A program made the position numbers and the translations under genes. From Croceivirga lutea (GTDB lineage: Bacteria; Bacteroidota; Bacteroidia; Flavobacteriales; Flavobacteriaceae), in assembly GCF_014235875.1 (NCBI RefSeq), contig NZ_JACJUK010000001.1, positions 310,001-374,000 of the forward strand: DNA of 64,000 nucleotides. Direction: 5' to 3'. Below the pieces are notes generated by a model. It saw only the letters and a program-made list of their open reading frames with translations. It ran no database searches and had not been told where the DNA came from. Shown here one piece after another: positions 50,790-60,296 of this stretch. Numbering within the stretch: position 1 is the stretch's first letter; each line of letters starts with the position of its first letter.

Positions 50790-53699
50790 TTGAATAAATC
50801 TTTGCTCAAACAACTTTCTGACCAATTAGCAGGAGAATTAGAATATGATAATTTATACCGAACGCTATATGCTACAGATGCTTCGGTATACCGTAAATTA
50901 CCTATTGCCGTAGCATTTCCAAAAAACAATAATGATTTAAAGGTTTTATTATCCTTTGCAACTAAACACCAAATAGGACTTGTACCTAGAACTGCGGGAA
51001 CTTCTCTTGCCGGCCAATGTGTGGGAGACGGTATTATAGTTGATACTTCACGTCATTTTAATAAAATTATTTCTGTAGATGAAGCAAAGAAACAGGTTAG
51101 GGTGGAACCAGGCGTGGTAAGAGATGAGCTAAATGAGTTTTTAAAACCTTACGGACTTTTTTTTGGTCCAAATACATCAACTTCTAACCGTTGTATGATT
51201 GGCGGTATGGTTGGCAACAATTCTTCTGGAACTACATCAATACAATACGGCGTTACCAGAGATAAAGTTTTAGAAATGCAAGTGGTATTATCTGATGGTA
51301 GTGAAGTTTCATTTTCAGATTTAACTAAAACCCAGTTTAAAGAGAAGCTACAATTAGAAGGATTGGAAGGAAAAATTTACAGAACAATTTCCGAAGAATT
51401 ATCAGATAAAAATGTTCAAGAAGAAATTCTTAAAGAATTCCCTAAACCTAGTATTCACCGCAGATGTACAGGTTATGCAGTTGATGATTTATTGTATAAT
51501 GAGCACTTTTTAGGTACCCAAGCACCATTTAATTTTAGTAAACTTCTATGTGGTAGTGAAGGTACTCTGGCCTTTACCACTGCCGTAACATTGCAATTAG
51601 ATGAAATACCACCGGGAAAATCTGCAATGGTTTGTACCCATTACAAAAGATTAGAAGATTGTCTATCTGATGTTACACCAGTAATGCAACACCAGTTGCA
51701 TTTATGTGAAATGATGGATAAAGTCATTTTAGATTGCACCAAAAATAATAGGCAACAGTTGGCGAATCGTTTTTTTGTGGAGGCAGACCCAGCAGCTATT
51801 TTAATGTTAGAAGTAAAAGCAGATACAGCAGACGCTTTAGAACAACAAGTTCAAGCATTGCTTAAAACCATTGAAAAATCTGGTTTAAGCTATGCTAGTC
51901 CAGTTTTGTATGGTTCTGATATTAATAAGGCCATAGAATTGCGTAAGGCTGGTTTAGGGCTTTTAGGCAATATGGTGGGTGATCGTAAGGCTGTTGCGTG
52001 TATTGAAGATACTGCAGTTGATGTGGTAGATTTAAAAGATTTTATTCTTGAATTTTCAGAAATCATGAAATCGTATGGGCAAGACGCGGTGTATTATGCG
52101 CATGCCGGAGCAGGAGAACTACATCTTAGACCCATTTTGAATTTAAAAAAGTCAACAGATGTTGCACTATTTCGAAAAATAACCACAGAGGTAGCTGTAT
52201 TAACCAAAAAATACAATGGAAGTTTTAGTGGTGAGCATGGTGATGGAATAGTACGGGCAGAGTTTATTCCTTTAATGATTGGGGAAAGGAATTATCAATT
52301 ATTAAAACGAATAAAATCAGCTTTTGACCCCAATTCAATTTTAAATCCTGGTAAGATTGTAGATTCTTATCCAATGGATAAATCACTACGGTATGAGGTA
52401 GATAGGGTAGAACCACAACTAAATACCTTATTAGATTTTTCTGATAATGAGGGAATTTTAAAATCTGCAGAAAAGTGTAACGGTAGTGGTGATTGCCGCA
52501 AGTCTCATAACATGAAAGGGGGTATGTGTCCTAGTTATCATGTTACCAAAAATGAAAAAGATACCACCAGAGGTAGAGCAAATGTTTTACGTGAGTTTAT
52601 CACTAATTCTGACCAGCCTAATAAATTCAATCATTCAGAAATAAAAGAAGCATTTGATTTGTGTTTGAGCTGTAAAGCATGCGCAAAAGAATGCCCTAGT
52701 AATGTAGATATTGCTACGTTGAAAACTGAGTTTTTGTACCAGTATCAAGAAGCTAACGGTTATTCTCAACGAAGTAAATTATTTGCTAAAAACACTAAAT
52801 ATAATGCGTTAGGCAGTTATTTTGCGCCGCTTACAAATACTGTTTTTAAGTCAAAACTATTAAGTGGAATTCTTAAGAAGACGAGTGGAGTTGCCACCCA
52901 ACGCAACTTGCCTCTAGTTTATAAATTTAACTTTAAAAAATATCTAAATTCAAAAAGCATAACACAGCAAAATAAAAAGACTGTTGTTCTTTACTTAGAT
53001 GAGTTTACCAAATATCTTGATATTGAAGTTGGTAAAGATGCCATTGATTTGTTGGTTGGATTGGGTTATAAAGTAGAATTGTTTTATGCCGAAAGTGGAA
53101 GAACCTATCTATCAAAAGGGTTCTTAAAAGAAGCTAAAGAATTAGCGAATAAAAATGTTACCGCTCTTTGGAAGTATACTAGTAAAGACATTCCTATAGT
53201 AGGCTTAGAACCCTCAGCAATTTTATCTTTTAGAGATGAATATAAAAGATTAGTGAATGATGCTGAAAAAGCCAAAAAACTTAATGATAATGCCTTTATC
53301 ATAGAAGAATTCTTAGCTGCTGAAATCAAAGAAGGTACTATTACTGCGGCGCAATTTACTAAAGACCAAAAGCAGGTTAAAATTCATGCGCATTGTCACC
53401 AAAAAGCCTTGTCGAATCAAAAATTTACTTTTGATGTTTTAAACCTTCCAGAAAATTATGAAGTAACCATAATACCCTCTGGTTGCTGCGGAATGGCTGG
53501 TTCTTTTGGGTACGAAGAAGAACATTACAATTTAAGTATGCAGGTAGGAGAGTTAAAACTATTTCCGGCAGTTAGAAAAGCAGCATTAGATACCATAATT
53601 GCTGCTAATGGAACTAGTTGTAGGCATCAAATTTTTGATGGTACTGGTAAAACTGCCTTACACCCCGTCAGTATCATGAGAAAGGCCCTCCTTTTCTGA
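50790..53699 (+). CDS. FAD-linked D-2-hydroxyacid dehydrogenase fused to an Fe-S/CCG reductase (YdiJ/GlcD-GlcF type)
   Basis: A 969-residue membrane-associated or cytoplasmic dehydrogenase. The vanillyl-alcohol-oxidase-type FAD domain (about 15-260) has PRTAGTSLAGQCVGDGIIVDTS and NTSTSNRCMIGGMVGNNSSG. The substrate cap ends with FSGEHGDGIVRAEFIP. Two [4Fe-4S] clusters are at CNGSGDCRK...GGMCPSY and CLSCKACAKECPSNVD. The C-terminal CCG domain has CHQKALS and GCCGMAGSFGYE. E. coli YdiJ of this plan acts on D-2-hydroxyglutarate; D-lactate is the alternative. The start is a TTG, with no usable ATG upstream in frame. The 3' end overlaps the phosphoesterase gene by 42 bases. Confidence 0.9.
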   Translation: MNKSLLKQLSDQLAGELEYDNLYRTLYATDASVYRKLPIAVAFPKNNNDLKVLLSFATKHQIGLVPRTAGTSLAGQCVGDGIIVDTSRHFNKIISVDEAKKQVRVEPGVVRDELNEFLKPYGLFFGPNTSTSNRCMIGGMVGNNSSGTTSIQYGVTRDKVLEMQVVLSDGSEVSFSDLTKTQFKEKLQLEGLEGKIYRTISEELSDKNVQEEILKEFPKPSIHRRCTGYAVDDLLYNEHFLGTQAPFNFSKLLCGSEGTLAFTTAVTLQLDEIPPGKSAMVCTHYKRLEDCLSDVTPVMQHQLHLCEMMDKVILDCTKNNRQQLANRFFVEADPAAILMLEVKADTADALEQQVQALLKTIEKSGLSYASPVLYGSDINKAIELRKAGLGLLGNMVGDRKAVACIEDTAVDVVDLKDFILEFSEIMKSYGQDAVYYAHAGAGELHLRPILNLKKSTDVALFRKITTEVAVLTKKYNGSFSGEHGDGIVRAEFIPLMIGERNYQLLKRIKSAFDPNSILNPGKIVDSYPMDKSLRYEVDRVEPQLNTLLDFSDNEGILKSAEKCNGSGDCRKSHNMKGGMCPSYHVTKNEKDTTRGRANVLREFITNSDQPNKFNHSEIKEAFDLCLSCKACAKECPSNVDIATLKTEFLYQYQEANGYSQRSKLFAKNTKYNALGSYFAPLTNTVFKSKLLSGILKKTSGVATQRNLPLVYKFNFKKYLNSKSITQQNKKTVVLYLDEFTKYLDIEVGKDAIDLLVGLGYKVELFYAESGRTYLSKGFLKEAKELANKNVTALWKYTSKDIPIVGLEPSAILSFRDEYKRLVNDAEKAKKLNDNAFIIEEFLAAEIKEGTITAAQFTKDQKQVKIHAHCHQKALSNQKFTFDVLNLPENYEVTIIPSGCCGMAGSFGYEEEHYNLSMQVGELKLFPAVRKAALDTIIAANGTSCRHQIFDGTGKTALHPVSIMRKALLF

Positions 53700-54593
53700 T
53701 GATTTTTTTTCAATCTCTGGCGCTTCAGAAATTTCAAGATTAGATGAAATACCTACTGCTGTTATAGAAGCAATTAAATCATTAATATTCATTTCTTTTA
53801 AATCTTCATCCACAAAAAACGGAGATAGTTTATCATGATTATAATGGTAAACCCTCCAACGTTTAAAAGAGTATTCTAAGGCAGTAAGGTTTTCAACCCA
53901 GTCCCCAGAATTAAGATATGTAGTCTTACCTTGCTTGGTTTCAATAACTTCTTTTTTGGGTTGGTGAATATGACCGCAAATAACGTAGTCATAATCATTT
54001 TCAATGGCCAATTCTGCAGCGGTTTTTTCAAAATCATTAATATACTTCACTGCACCCTTTACACTATTTTTAATTCGCTTAGATAACGAGTATTTTTCTC
54101 TTCCCATTTTAACCAAGCACCAATTAACAAAGCTGTTGATTAAAATTAGAAGGTCGTAGCCATATCCTCCAAGTTTAGCTAACCATTTTGCATTTTGTAT
54201 AGAAACATCAAAAACATCACCGTGAAAAATCCATGCTTTCTTTCCGTCCAGATTAAGCACCAATTTATTATCAATTTTAAAGTTGCCCATTGCTGTTGGA
54301 GCAAACTTTCGTAGCATTTCGTCATGGTTTCCAGTAATATAATAGACTTCAGTTCCTTTAGAAGCCATACCAATTACCTTTTTTAGAACCTTTAAATGTG
54401 AGGGTGGAAAAAAGCGCTTACTAAATTGCCAAATATCAATAATATCGCCATTTAGCACTAGCTTTTTTGGTTGTATACTATTTAAGTAAGCAATCAATTC
54501 GTCTGCGTGGCAGCCGTAAGTTCCTAAATGAACGTCAGAAATTACAGCAAGCTCAATCTTTCTTTTCTTCAATACAAAATAGTTTACATGCAA
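53658..54593 (-). CDS. Calcineurin-like phosphoesterase, LpxH-like (UDP-2,3-diacylglucosamine diphosphatase)
   Basis: A 311-residue metallophosphoesterase with all five motifs: SDVHLG (about 19-24), NGDIIDIW, TGNHDE, the FHGDVFD loop and GHIHQPK. The sequence YDLLILINSFVNWCLVKMGREKYSLSKRIKNSVKGAVKYINDFEK in the cap and the tail WVENLTALEY match UDP-2,3-diacylglucosamine hydrolases, which make lipid X in lipid A synthesis. The last 40 residues are acidic and variable. Its 3' end overlaps the convergent FAD/FeS gene by 42 bases. Divergent from aroC. Confidence 0.86.
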   Translation of the reverse strand: MHVNYFVLKKRKIELAVISDVHLGTYGCHADELIAYLNSIQPKKLVLNGDIIDIWQFSKRFFPPSHLKVLKKVIGMASKGTEVYYITGNHDEMLRKFAPTAMGNFKIDNKLVLNLDGKKAWIFHGDVFDVSIQNAKWLAKLGGYGYDLLILINSFVNWCLVKMGREKYSLSKRIKNSVKGAVKYINDFEKTAAELAIENDYDYVICGHIHQPKKEVIETKQGKTTYLNSGDWVENLTALEYSFKRWRVYHYNHDKLSPFFVDEDLKEMNINDLIASITAVGISSNLEISEAPEIEKKSSEKEGLSHDTDGV

Positions 54594-54732
54594 AGTAAAT
54601 GCACTGCAATGAACTGAAAATCAAATTGCTGTAAAGTGTTTATAACATTATGGTTAAGCAATTGCAAACAAATTTTTACAATGTTTACAAATCTTTAATT
54701 GCAATCTCATTTTTAGATAGCCAATTAAAAGT

Positions 54733-54740
54733 TAATTTTG
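54733..54740 (+). promoter_or_regulatory. -7 element of aroC
   Basis: TAATTTTG matches TAnnTTTG, 17 bases before the aroC ATG. No TTG in the right place upstream; short-motif evidence only. Confidence 0.35.
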
Positions 54741-54757
54741 AAGCTTAGACTTAGTAT

Positions 54758-55822
54758 ATGGCAGGCAATAGTTTAGGAAATTTATTTAGGTTAACAACAT
54801 TTGGAGAATCTCATGGTAAAGCAATTGGTGGAGTACTAGATGGCTGCCCAGCAGGAATAACATTGGATTTGGAAGCAATTCAAACCGATTTAAACCGGAG
54901 AAAACCAGGTCAGTCGGCTATTGTTACCCAGCGTAAAGAGCCGGATAGTGTTGAGTTTTACTCTGGCCTTTTCGAAGGAAAAACAACGGGTACACCAATT
55001 GGTTTTGCAATTCATAATACCAATCAAAAATCAAAAGATTATTCTCATATTAAAGATTCTTACAGACCTTCTCATGCCGATTATGTGTACGATAAAAAAT
55101 ACGGTTTTAGAGATTATAGGGGAGGAGGCCGTAGTTCTGCCAGAGAAACAGCAAGCCGAGTAGTTGCTGGGGCAATTGCAAAACAGTTTTTGAGTGATAT
55201 AAAGATTAACGCATTCGTAAGTCAGGTCGGAAACCTAAAATTAGACAAGTCGTATAAAGAACTAGATTTTTCACAGATTGAAGCAAATGCGGTGCGTTGT
55301 CCTGATGCTGAAATGGCGCTTAAAATGGAAGACTATATAAAATCCATTAAAAAACAAGGAGATACCATTGGTGGTGTCATCACAGGAGTTGCTCAAAATG
55401 TACCTATTGGTTTAGGAGAACCCGTTTTTGATAAGTTACATGCAGAAATTGGTAAAGCAATGTTATCAATCAATGCGGTTAAAGGGTTTGAGTACGGTAG
55501 TGGTTTTGAAGGAGTAACAATGTTAGGTAGTCAACATAACGATTCTTTTAATGCTGATGGTACTACAAAAACAAATAAAAGCGGTGGTGTACAAGGAGGC
55601 ATAAGCAACGGAATGGATATTTACTTTAACGTTGCATTTAAACCAGTAGCAACGGTAATTCAAGGCTATGAAACTATTGATAAAGATGGTAATGTTGTGC
55701 AAACTAAAGGTAAGGGTAGACATGACCCTTGTGTAGTGCCTAGAGCTGTACCAATTGTAGAAGCCATGCTAGCATTGGTTTTGGCAGATTATCTCTTGCT
55801 TTCCAAAACCAATAAAATCTAA
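54758..55822 (+). CDS. aroC: Chorismate synthase
   Basis: AroC makes chorismate from 5-enolpyruvylshikimate-3-phosphate with reduced FMN, the last shared step of aromatic amino acid synthesis. The 354-residue protein has the signatures [20 protein letters not shown] (15-34), [30 protein letters not shown] and the late [14 protein letters not shown]...[27 protein letters not shown]. The length is normal. It stands alone, with no other aro gene in the window. It is divergent from the LpxH-like gene and followed by a symporter gene 54 bases later. Confidence 0.97.
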   Translation: MAGNSLGNLFRLTTFGESHGKAIGGVLDGCPAGITLDLEAIQTDLNRRKPGQSAIVTQRKEPDSVEFYSGLFEGKTTGTPIGFAIHNTNQKSKDYSHIKDSYRPSHADYVYDKKYGFRDYRGGGRSSARETASRVVAGAIAKQFLSDIKINAFVSQVGNLKLDKSYKELDFSQIEANAVRCPDAEMALKMEDYIKSIKKQGDTIGGVITGVAQNVPIGLGEPVFDKLHAEIGKAMLSINAVKGFEYGSGFEGVTMLGSQHNDSFNADGTTKTNKSGGVQGGISNGMDIYFNVAFKPVATVIQGYETIDKDGNVVQTKGKGRHDPCVVPRAVPIVEAMLALVLADYLLLSKTNKI

Positions 55823-55876
55823 AGAAATTCGGTTTTTCTATTCAAAATAGTATCTTACTAAACTAAACAATCAACT

Positions 55877-57202
55877 ATGCGTAAACTAGAACTGCACTGG
55901 CAAATACTAATTGGTATGGTGCTAGGTATCGTTTTTGGATTTGTAATGACCTACTTTTCTTGGGGAAAAGATTTTGTTACCAATTGGGTGAGTCCTTTCG
56001 GTACAATATTCATTAAACTCCTTAAACTAATTGCAGTTCCGTTAATCTTAGCTTCTCTTATCAAAGGAATTTCTGATTTAAAAGATATATCTAAGTTTAA
56101 AAACATTGGTCTTAAAACAATAGGCATTTATGTAGGTACTACAACAGTGGCTATTATTTTAGGGTTGGTTTTGGTGAATGTAATTCAACCAGGCAATGGA
56201 ATTTCTGAAGAAACAATTACCAAGCTAACAGATACCTATGCTAATGATAGTAGCGTAACCGCAAAATTAGAGGAAGCCACTAGACAAAAAGAGCGTGGTC
56301 CTTTACAGTTTTTAGAAGATATGGTGCCTGATAATGCAGTTAGTGCATTTGGTAATAATCAATTAATGCTACAAGTTATATTTTTTACCATTTTTATGGG
56401 TATTTCTATGCTCTTAATTGGTGAAGAAAAAGCAAGGCCATTAAAAGGTTTTTTTGATTCTTTGAATGATGTTGTACTAAAAATGGTTGATTTAATAATG
56501 CTGGTAGCTCCATACGCAGTTTTTGCCTTGTTAGCAAATGTTGTAGTATCTTCTAGCGATCCAGAAATACTCTTAGCGCTATTAAAATATGCCGGGGTAG
56601 TAGTCTTAGGACTAGCCTTAATGATTGTTTTTTACTGCATCTTAATTTCAGTCTTTGCAAAGAAAAATCCATTTTGGTTTTTAAAACAATTGAGTCCAGC
56701 GCAATTACTAGCTTTTTCAACCAGTTCTAGTGCCGCAACCTTACCAGTAACCATGGAAAGGGTTGAAGAACATATTGGAGTTGACCAAGAAGTGTCCAGT
56801 TTTGTGTTACCTGTAGGGGCAACCATTAATATGGATGGTACCAGTTTATACCAAGGCATTGCAGCTGTATTTATAGCGCAAGCTTTAAGTTTTGATTTAC
56901 CCTTAGCCGCACAGCTTACCATAGTTTTAACGGCGCTCTTAGCCTCTATAGGTACTGCTGCCGTACCTGGGGCCGGTATGGTAATGTTAGTAATTGTTTT
57001 AGAATCGGTTGGCTTTCCGGCAGATAAATATGCTGTTGGTCTTGCCCTAATTTTTGCTGTTGATAGACCTTTAGATATGTTGCGAACAGTAATTAACATA
57101 ACAGGTGATGCAACGGTTTCTACCATTGTAGCAAAGTCTGTAGGTAAATTAGGAGACCCCCAAGTTAAAAATTGGGATGACCATTATGATGAAGTTAAAT
57201 AG
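55877..57202 (+). CDS. Dicarboxylate/amino acid:cation symporter (DAACS family)
   Basis: A 441-residue inner-membrane transporter of the GltP/GltPh type, taking up glutamate, aspartate or C4-dicarboxylates with Na+ or H+. Eight TM segments and two re-entrant hairpins are expected. The HP1 serine-rich tip SAATLP appears in LLAFSTSSSAATLPVTMERVEEH, and the NMDGT motif in VGATINMDGTSLYQGIAAVFIAQ. The HP2 loop is ASIGTAAVPGAGMVML. The substrate Arg/Asp region reads AVDRPLDMLRTVINITGDATVSTIV, where D-x3-R-x2-N-x3-D favours acidic substrates. The stop abuts the convergent DCC gene. Confidence 0.93.
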   Translation: MRKLELHWQILIGMVLGIVFGFVMTYFSWGKDFVTNWVSPFGTIFIKLLKLIAVPLILASLIKGISDLKDISKFKNIGLKTIGIYVGTTTVAIILGLVLVNVIQPGNGISEETITKLTDTYANDSSVTAKLEEATRQKERGPLQFLEDMVPDNAVSAFGNNQLMLQVIFFTIFMGISMLLIGEEKARPLKGFFDSLNDVVLKMVDLIMLVAPYAVFALLANVVVSSSDPEILLALLKYAGVVVLGLALMIVFYCILISVFAKKNPFWFLKQLSPAQLLAFSTSSSAATLPVTMERVEEHIGVDQEVSSFVLPVGATINMDGTSLYQGIAAVFIAQALSFDLPLAAQLTIVLTALLASIGTAAVPGAGMVMLVIVLESVGFPADKYAVGLALIFAVDRPLDMLRTVINITGDATVSTIVAKSVGKLGDPQVKNWDDHYDEVK

Positions 57203-57607
57203 TTAAAGAAATTTAGCCTGTAGCTCTGGTGTGGGAATCATGCACTGGTCTTTTTTGCCAAACCAACGATATCTATTTTTAGCGACGAAATCATAGATAA
57301 CATCTCTTAATGAAGTTGGCACCCATTGAAATATTTGAAGTGCAGCCCAAAGTCCGCCAAATGCTTTTGTAATTTCTAAAGCAGCTTCAGACTTAGCATA
57401 GTAAGCCACTCCCGGTTCTATGAGTATTATGGAATCTAATTTAGAAGTATCAATACCTCTGTCATGTATTAGTTTTTGACCAATTTCGCTTTGTAATGCC
57501 GCATATCTAAAAACATCATTTTTATCGTGTTTAATCACAAATTGGATAGCCCCGTTACAGAGATTACAAACCCCATCAAACAATATTATTTTCTTATCCG
57601 TTTCCAC
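57203..57607 (-). CDS. DCC family (DUF393) thiol-disulfide oxidoreductase-like protein
   Basis: A 134-residue protein with the family signature FDGVCNLCNGAIQFVIKHD, giving the DxxCxxC motif near the N-terminus, then VFRYAALQSEIGQ and SIILIEPGVAYYAKSEAALEI. Members are predicted thioredoxin-like oxidoreductases and have little experimental support. It has no signal peptide. It ends immediately after the symporter gene on the opposite strand and is preceded by a hairpin that separates it from the NAD(P)-binding gene. Confidence 0.9.
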   Translation of the reverse strand: METDKKIILFDGVCNLCNGAIQFVIKHDKNDVFRYAALQSEIGQKLIHDRGIDTSKLDSIILIEPGVAYYAKSEAALEITKAFGGLWAALQIFQWVPTSLRDVIYDFVAKNRYRWFGKKDQCMIPTPELQAKFL

Positions 57608-57618
57608 AATACAAAGAT

Positions 57619-57645
57619 AAGGCAGGTGATTTTTTCACCTGCCTT
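57619..57645. terminator. Hairpin between the DCC and NAD(P)-binding genes
   Basis: Perfect 11-bp stem AAGGCAGGTGA / TCACCTGCCTT (57619-57629, 57635-57645) with a five-T loop. On the minus strand it follows the NAD(P)-binding gene and precedes the DCC gene. The U-tract is weak, so it may be a terminator or a leader structure. Confidence 0.6.
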
Positions 57646-57672
57646 CTTAACAATGTTTTGGTATGTTGTTTT

Positions 57673-58299
57673 TTATACTTTCTCTAAAGCCTTACCAATT
57701 AAGGTTTCGCCTTCTAAAATTTCAAATGTTTGGTTGTGTGGGCTATCATCATGTAATGCTCTGACCAATGTCTGCGCAACGTCTGCTCGACTAATTTCCC
57801 CTCTTTTATTTAAGTGTTCTGCTATTTCTATTTTTCCTTTAGGCTCATTATTTGTTAAAGAACCTGGTCTTACGATAGCATAGGGTAAATTACTTTCTTT
57901 CAAATATTCATCAGCATTGTGTTTTGCTTTTAAATACTCTTGTAATTGTTCTGCTTGTTCAGGCTTATCAGCTCCCATTGAACTCAACATGACAAATTTT
58001 TTGATGTTAGCTTGTTTAGAAACATCGATTAGATTTTTTGCCCCTTCTTGATCAACCGCTACAACTTTTTTACCTCCAGAACCTGCGGCAAATATTACTT
58101 TATCAACTCCTTTTACTATGTGGTCAAGATTTTCTTCTAAATCGCCTAAGACTACATCTACATCATCATTTTTAAATTGTTGCATTTGAGATTCTTTACG
58201 AACCATGGCAACCGGATTAAAGTATTGCGATTTGTTTAAAAGATTTACAATTTGTTTGCCCGTAGTACCATTTGCACCAGCAACTAATATATTTTCCAT
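57673..58299 (-). CDS. NAD(P)-binding atypical SDR protein
   Basis: A 208-residue Rossmann-fold protein beginning MENILVAGANGTTGKQIVNLL, with the GXXGXXG dinucleotide-binding loop at residues 8-14. Later segments DKVIFAAGSGGKKVVAVDQEGAKNLIDVSKQANIKKFVMLSSMGAD, LPYAIVRPGSLTNNEP and ISRADVAQTLVRAL match small YwnB/BVR-B-like atypical short-chain dehydrogenases. The YxxxK catalytic pair is not in canonical form, as usual for this group. Redox sensing or an unknown reductase activity is possible. It is a single gene. Confidence 0.88.
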   Translation of the reverse strand: MENILVAGANGTTGKQIVNLLNKSQYFNPVAMVRKESQMQQFKNDDVDVVLGDLEENLDHIVKGVDKVIFAAGSGGKKVVAVDQEGAKNLIDVSKQANIKKFVMLSSMGADKPEQAEQLQEYLKAKHNADEYLKESNLPYAIVRPGSLTNNEPKGKIEIAEHLNKRGEISRADVAQTLVRALHDDSPHNQTFEILEGETLIGKALEKV

Positions 58300-58388
58300 T
58301 TTAGAATTTTGTTTTCTGCAATGTAAGAGAACCTATAATAGAAGCTTATGGGAGATGATTTAATTATTAACTCAAATACATCTACCTG

Positions 58389-60296
58389 TTATAAACTATT
58401 TAAAAATGATACCAAATCGGTCTCTTTGTCCAATCCTATTTTCTTTTTAAAACGATATTTGGACTTCAAAATACTATCTGGTAAAACATTTAATGTAGCT
58501 GCAATCTCTTTGGTTGTTAGATTCATTTTTAAAAACGTAGCAAGCCGCATTTCTTTTTCAGAAATATCAGGATATAGCGTTCTTAGCTTCTGGTCAAAAT
58601 CGTTATGAACTTCTGAGAAATAGGTTTTAAACACTTCCCAATCTTTATCAGAAGCATTTTCTTTTTTGAGGAGCATTACAATTCTTCGGAATTCCATTTT
58701 AAATTTTTCGGGCGAATTTTTAATGCTTTCTAGGTTTTGCATCAATTCCTGAATAAAGGTGTTTTTTTGAACCAAATGCAAGGTTTGACTTGCCAACTCC
58801 TTCTGTTTGTGGGCAATTTCTTGTTTATAGATTTCTTCTTGTTTTTCTCGGGCTATTTGGTTCTTCTTTATTCGCTGTCGAAATCCAAAGAAAAGTAATC
58901 CAGAAACCGCTAAAAAGGTAAACATCCCACCTGCATAAAGGCCTTTTTTAAGGTTATCTGCTCGTGATTTTTCACTTAAAGTTTTAATCTCTTCGTCTTG
59001 AATAGCAATTTCAGCTTCTTTTTTTTCGGTTTCAAAAAGAATTCTGTATTCTTCTATTTGCTGCGATTTTTTTAAACTATAAAGTGTGTCTTGTAATTGA
59101 TTAGATTTTTCTAGGTCTTTAACCGCTTTATCTAACTGCCCAATATTTTTAAAAGATTTAGCTCGTTCTAAATAGGCGTTATATGCATCTAATGTTGCAC
59201 CAATAGCATTAGAAATGGATATTGATTTGGTAAGATTTGTAATAGCCAATAAAGGTTTGTTGGTGTTATTATATAAAACACCCAAACTTAAAAATGCAGC
59301 GTTAATTTCAGTAGCATTATCCATCTCTCGATATATTTCGAGTGCATTATTGTACTGAACAAAGGCCTCATCAGAATTTTTAAGTTTAGTGTGAGCATCA
59401 CCTAAAATAATATGAGCAGAAGCACCAGTAAGTTTAAAATCATTGTCTTTAGACAATTGAATGCATTTGGTAAGAAAGGGCATAGCCTCCAATGGTTTTT
59501 CTTGTAAAACAAGATTTTCACCAATTAGCTTAAGCACATCACTTTCCCATAAAACATCTTTAAAATTTTGATAAACTTCTAAGGCACTTTTTAAATAGAT
59601 TAAACTTTGGTCTAAGTTTTCTAGTTTCATTTCAGTTTGCCCAAGAGCATTGTAAGCATCTGCAATATAAAGTTCATCTTTAGTCCTATTTTGATATAAT
59701 TCTAAAGCTTTTAATTGATTTTTTAAGGCTAAGTTAAGTTGGCCTTTTCTAACATTAATATCACCAAGCGCATGATAGGTTGACCCTATAAACTCAAAAT
59801 CTTTTTCTCTAGCTTCCTCTATAGAATCTTTATTTTGAAAAATTAAAATATTTTCATTCAGATACTTTTCCGCTTCTTCAAATTGATTTTTTTTATTGAA
59901 AAGCACAGCTAAGCCCATGTTTATGGTAAGTATTCCACCGTAATTAGGCTGTTTTTTTGCAATTTTTAAGGCTTCCTTTTTGTAATATAAGGCTGAGTCT
60001 AATTCATCAATATTAACATAGTAAAAGCTCAAGTTATTGTAACCCTTGGATAAACCAGTCAAGTAATCAAATTTCTTTGATAATGCTATCATTTCTTTAA
60101 TATACTTGAGTGATTCCTTTGGATTTGTAAAGGAGAGATTATGACTTATAGTTCCAGCTAAATTTGCTTTTGTGGTATCTGGTGGATGATTTTGATACAC
60201 CATTTTTAAGCTATCAAGATTTTTATATGCCTGTGCGTTTATAGTAAAAGTATAACTTGTGGTAGCTAATAAAAATAACAGTAAAATGAATCTCAT
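58389..60296 (-). CDS. TPR-transmembrane-HTH regulator, paralogue A
   Basis: A 635-residue one-chain regulator. A signal peptide (about 1-21) is followed by periplasmic tetratricopeptide repeats (about 30-430, such as ADAYNALGQTEMKLENLDQSLIYLKSALEVY). Then come a short coiled coil (EKKEAEIAIQDEEIKTLSEKSRAD), one TM (about 452-472), a cytoplasmic coiled coil, and a LuxR-like helix-turn-helix (about 586-621, FLKMNLTTKEIAATLNVLPDSILKSKYRFKKKIGL). It presumably senses something with the TPR part and controls transcription directly. Its start overlaps the stop of paralogue B by four bases. The last 184 residues are nearly identical in all three paralogues. Confidence 0.82.
   Translation of the reverse strand: MRFILLLFLLATTSYTFTINAQAYKNLDSLKMVYQNHPPDTTKANLAGTISHNLSFTNPKESLKYIKEMIALSKKFDYLTGLSKGYNNLSFYYVNIDELDSALYYKKEALKIAKKQPNYGGILTINMGLAVLFNKKNQFEEAEKYLNENILIFQNKDSIEEAREKDFEFIGSTYHALGDINVRKGQLNLALKNQLKALELYQNRTKDELYIADAYNALGQTEMKLENLDQSLIYLKSALEVYQNFKDVLWESDVLKLIGENLVLQEKPLEAMPFLTKCIQLSKDNDFKLTGASAHIILGDAHTKLKNSDEAFVQYNNALEIYREMDNATEINAAFLSLGVLYNNTNKPLLAITNLTKSISISNAIGATLDAYNAYLERAKSFKNIGQLDKAVKDLEKSNQLQDTLYSLKKSQQIEEYRILFETEKKEAEIAIQDEEIKTLSEKSRADNLKKGLYAGGMFTFLAVSGLLFFGFRQRIKKNQIAREKQEEIYKQEIAHKQKELASQTLHLVQKNTFIQELMQNLESIKNSPEKFKMEFRRIVMLLKKENASDKDWEVFKTYFSEVHNDFDQKLRTLYPDISEKEMRLATFLKMNLTTKEIAATLNVLPDSILKSKYRFKKKIGLDKETDLVSFLNSL
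58428..58973 (-). repeat. Conserved output-module repeat, copy A
   Basis: About 545 bp coding for TM, coiled coil and HTH of paralogue A. Nearly identical at DNA level to copies at about 60333-60878 and 62127-62672, including silent positions. Boundaries were judged by eye. Confidence 0.8.

Noticed and set aside
56632-57126. 164-codon open frame on the minus strand inside the symporter gene
   Set aside because: It lies wholly within the well-supported DAACS gene, and its translation shows no domain or signal. It is a shadow of the real frame.
39269-57202. A glutamate-handling gene cluster (GluR0-like channel, ggt, DAACS symporter)
   Set aside because: The genes are scattered over 18 kb on both strands with unrelated core genes between them. 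The shared theme is likely coincidence.
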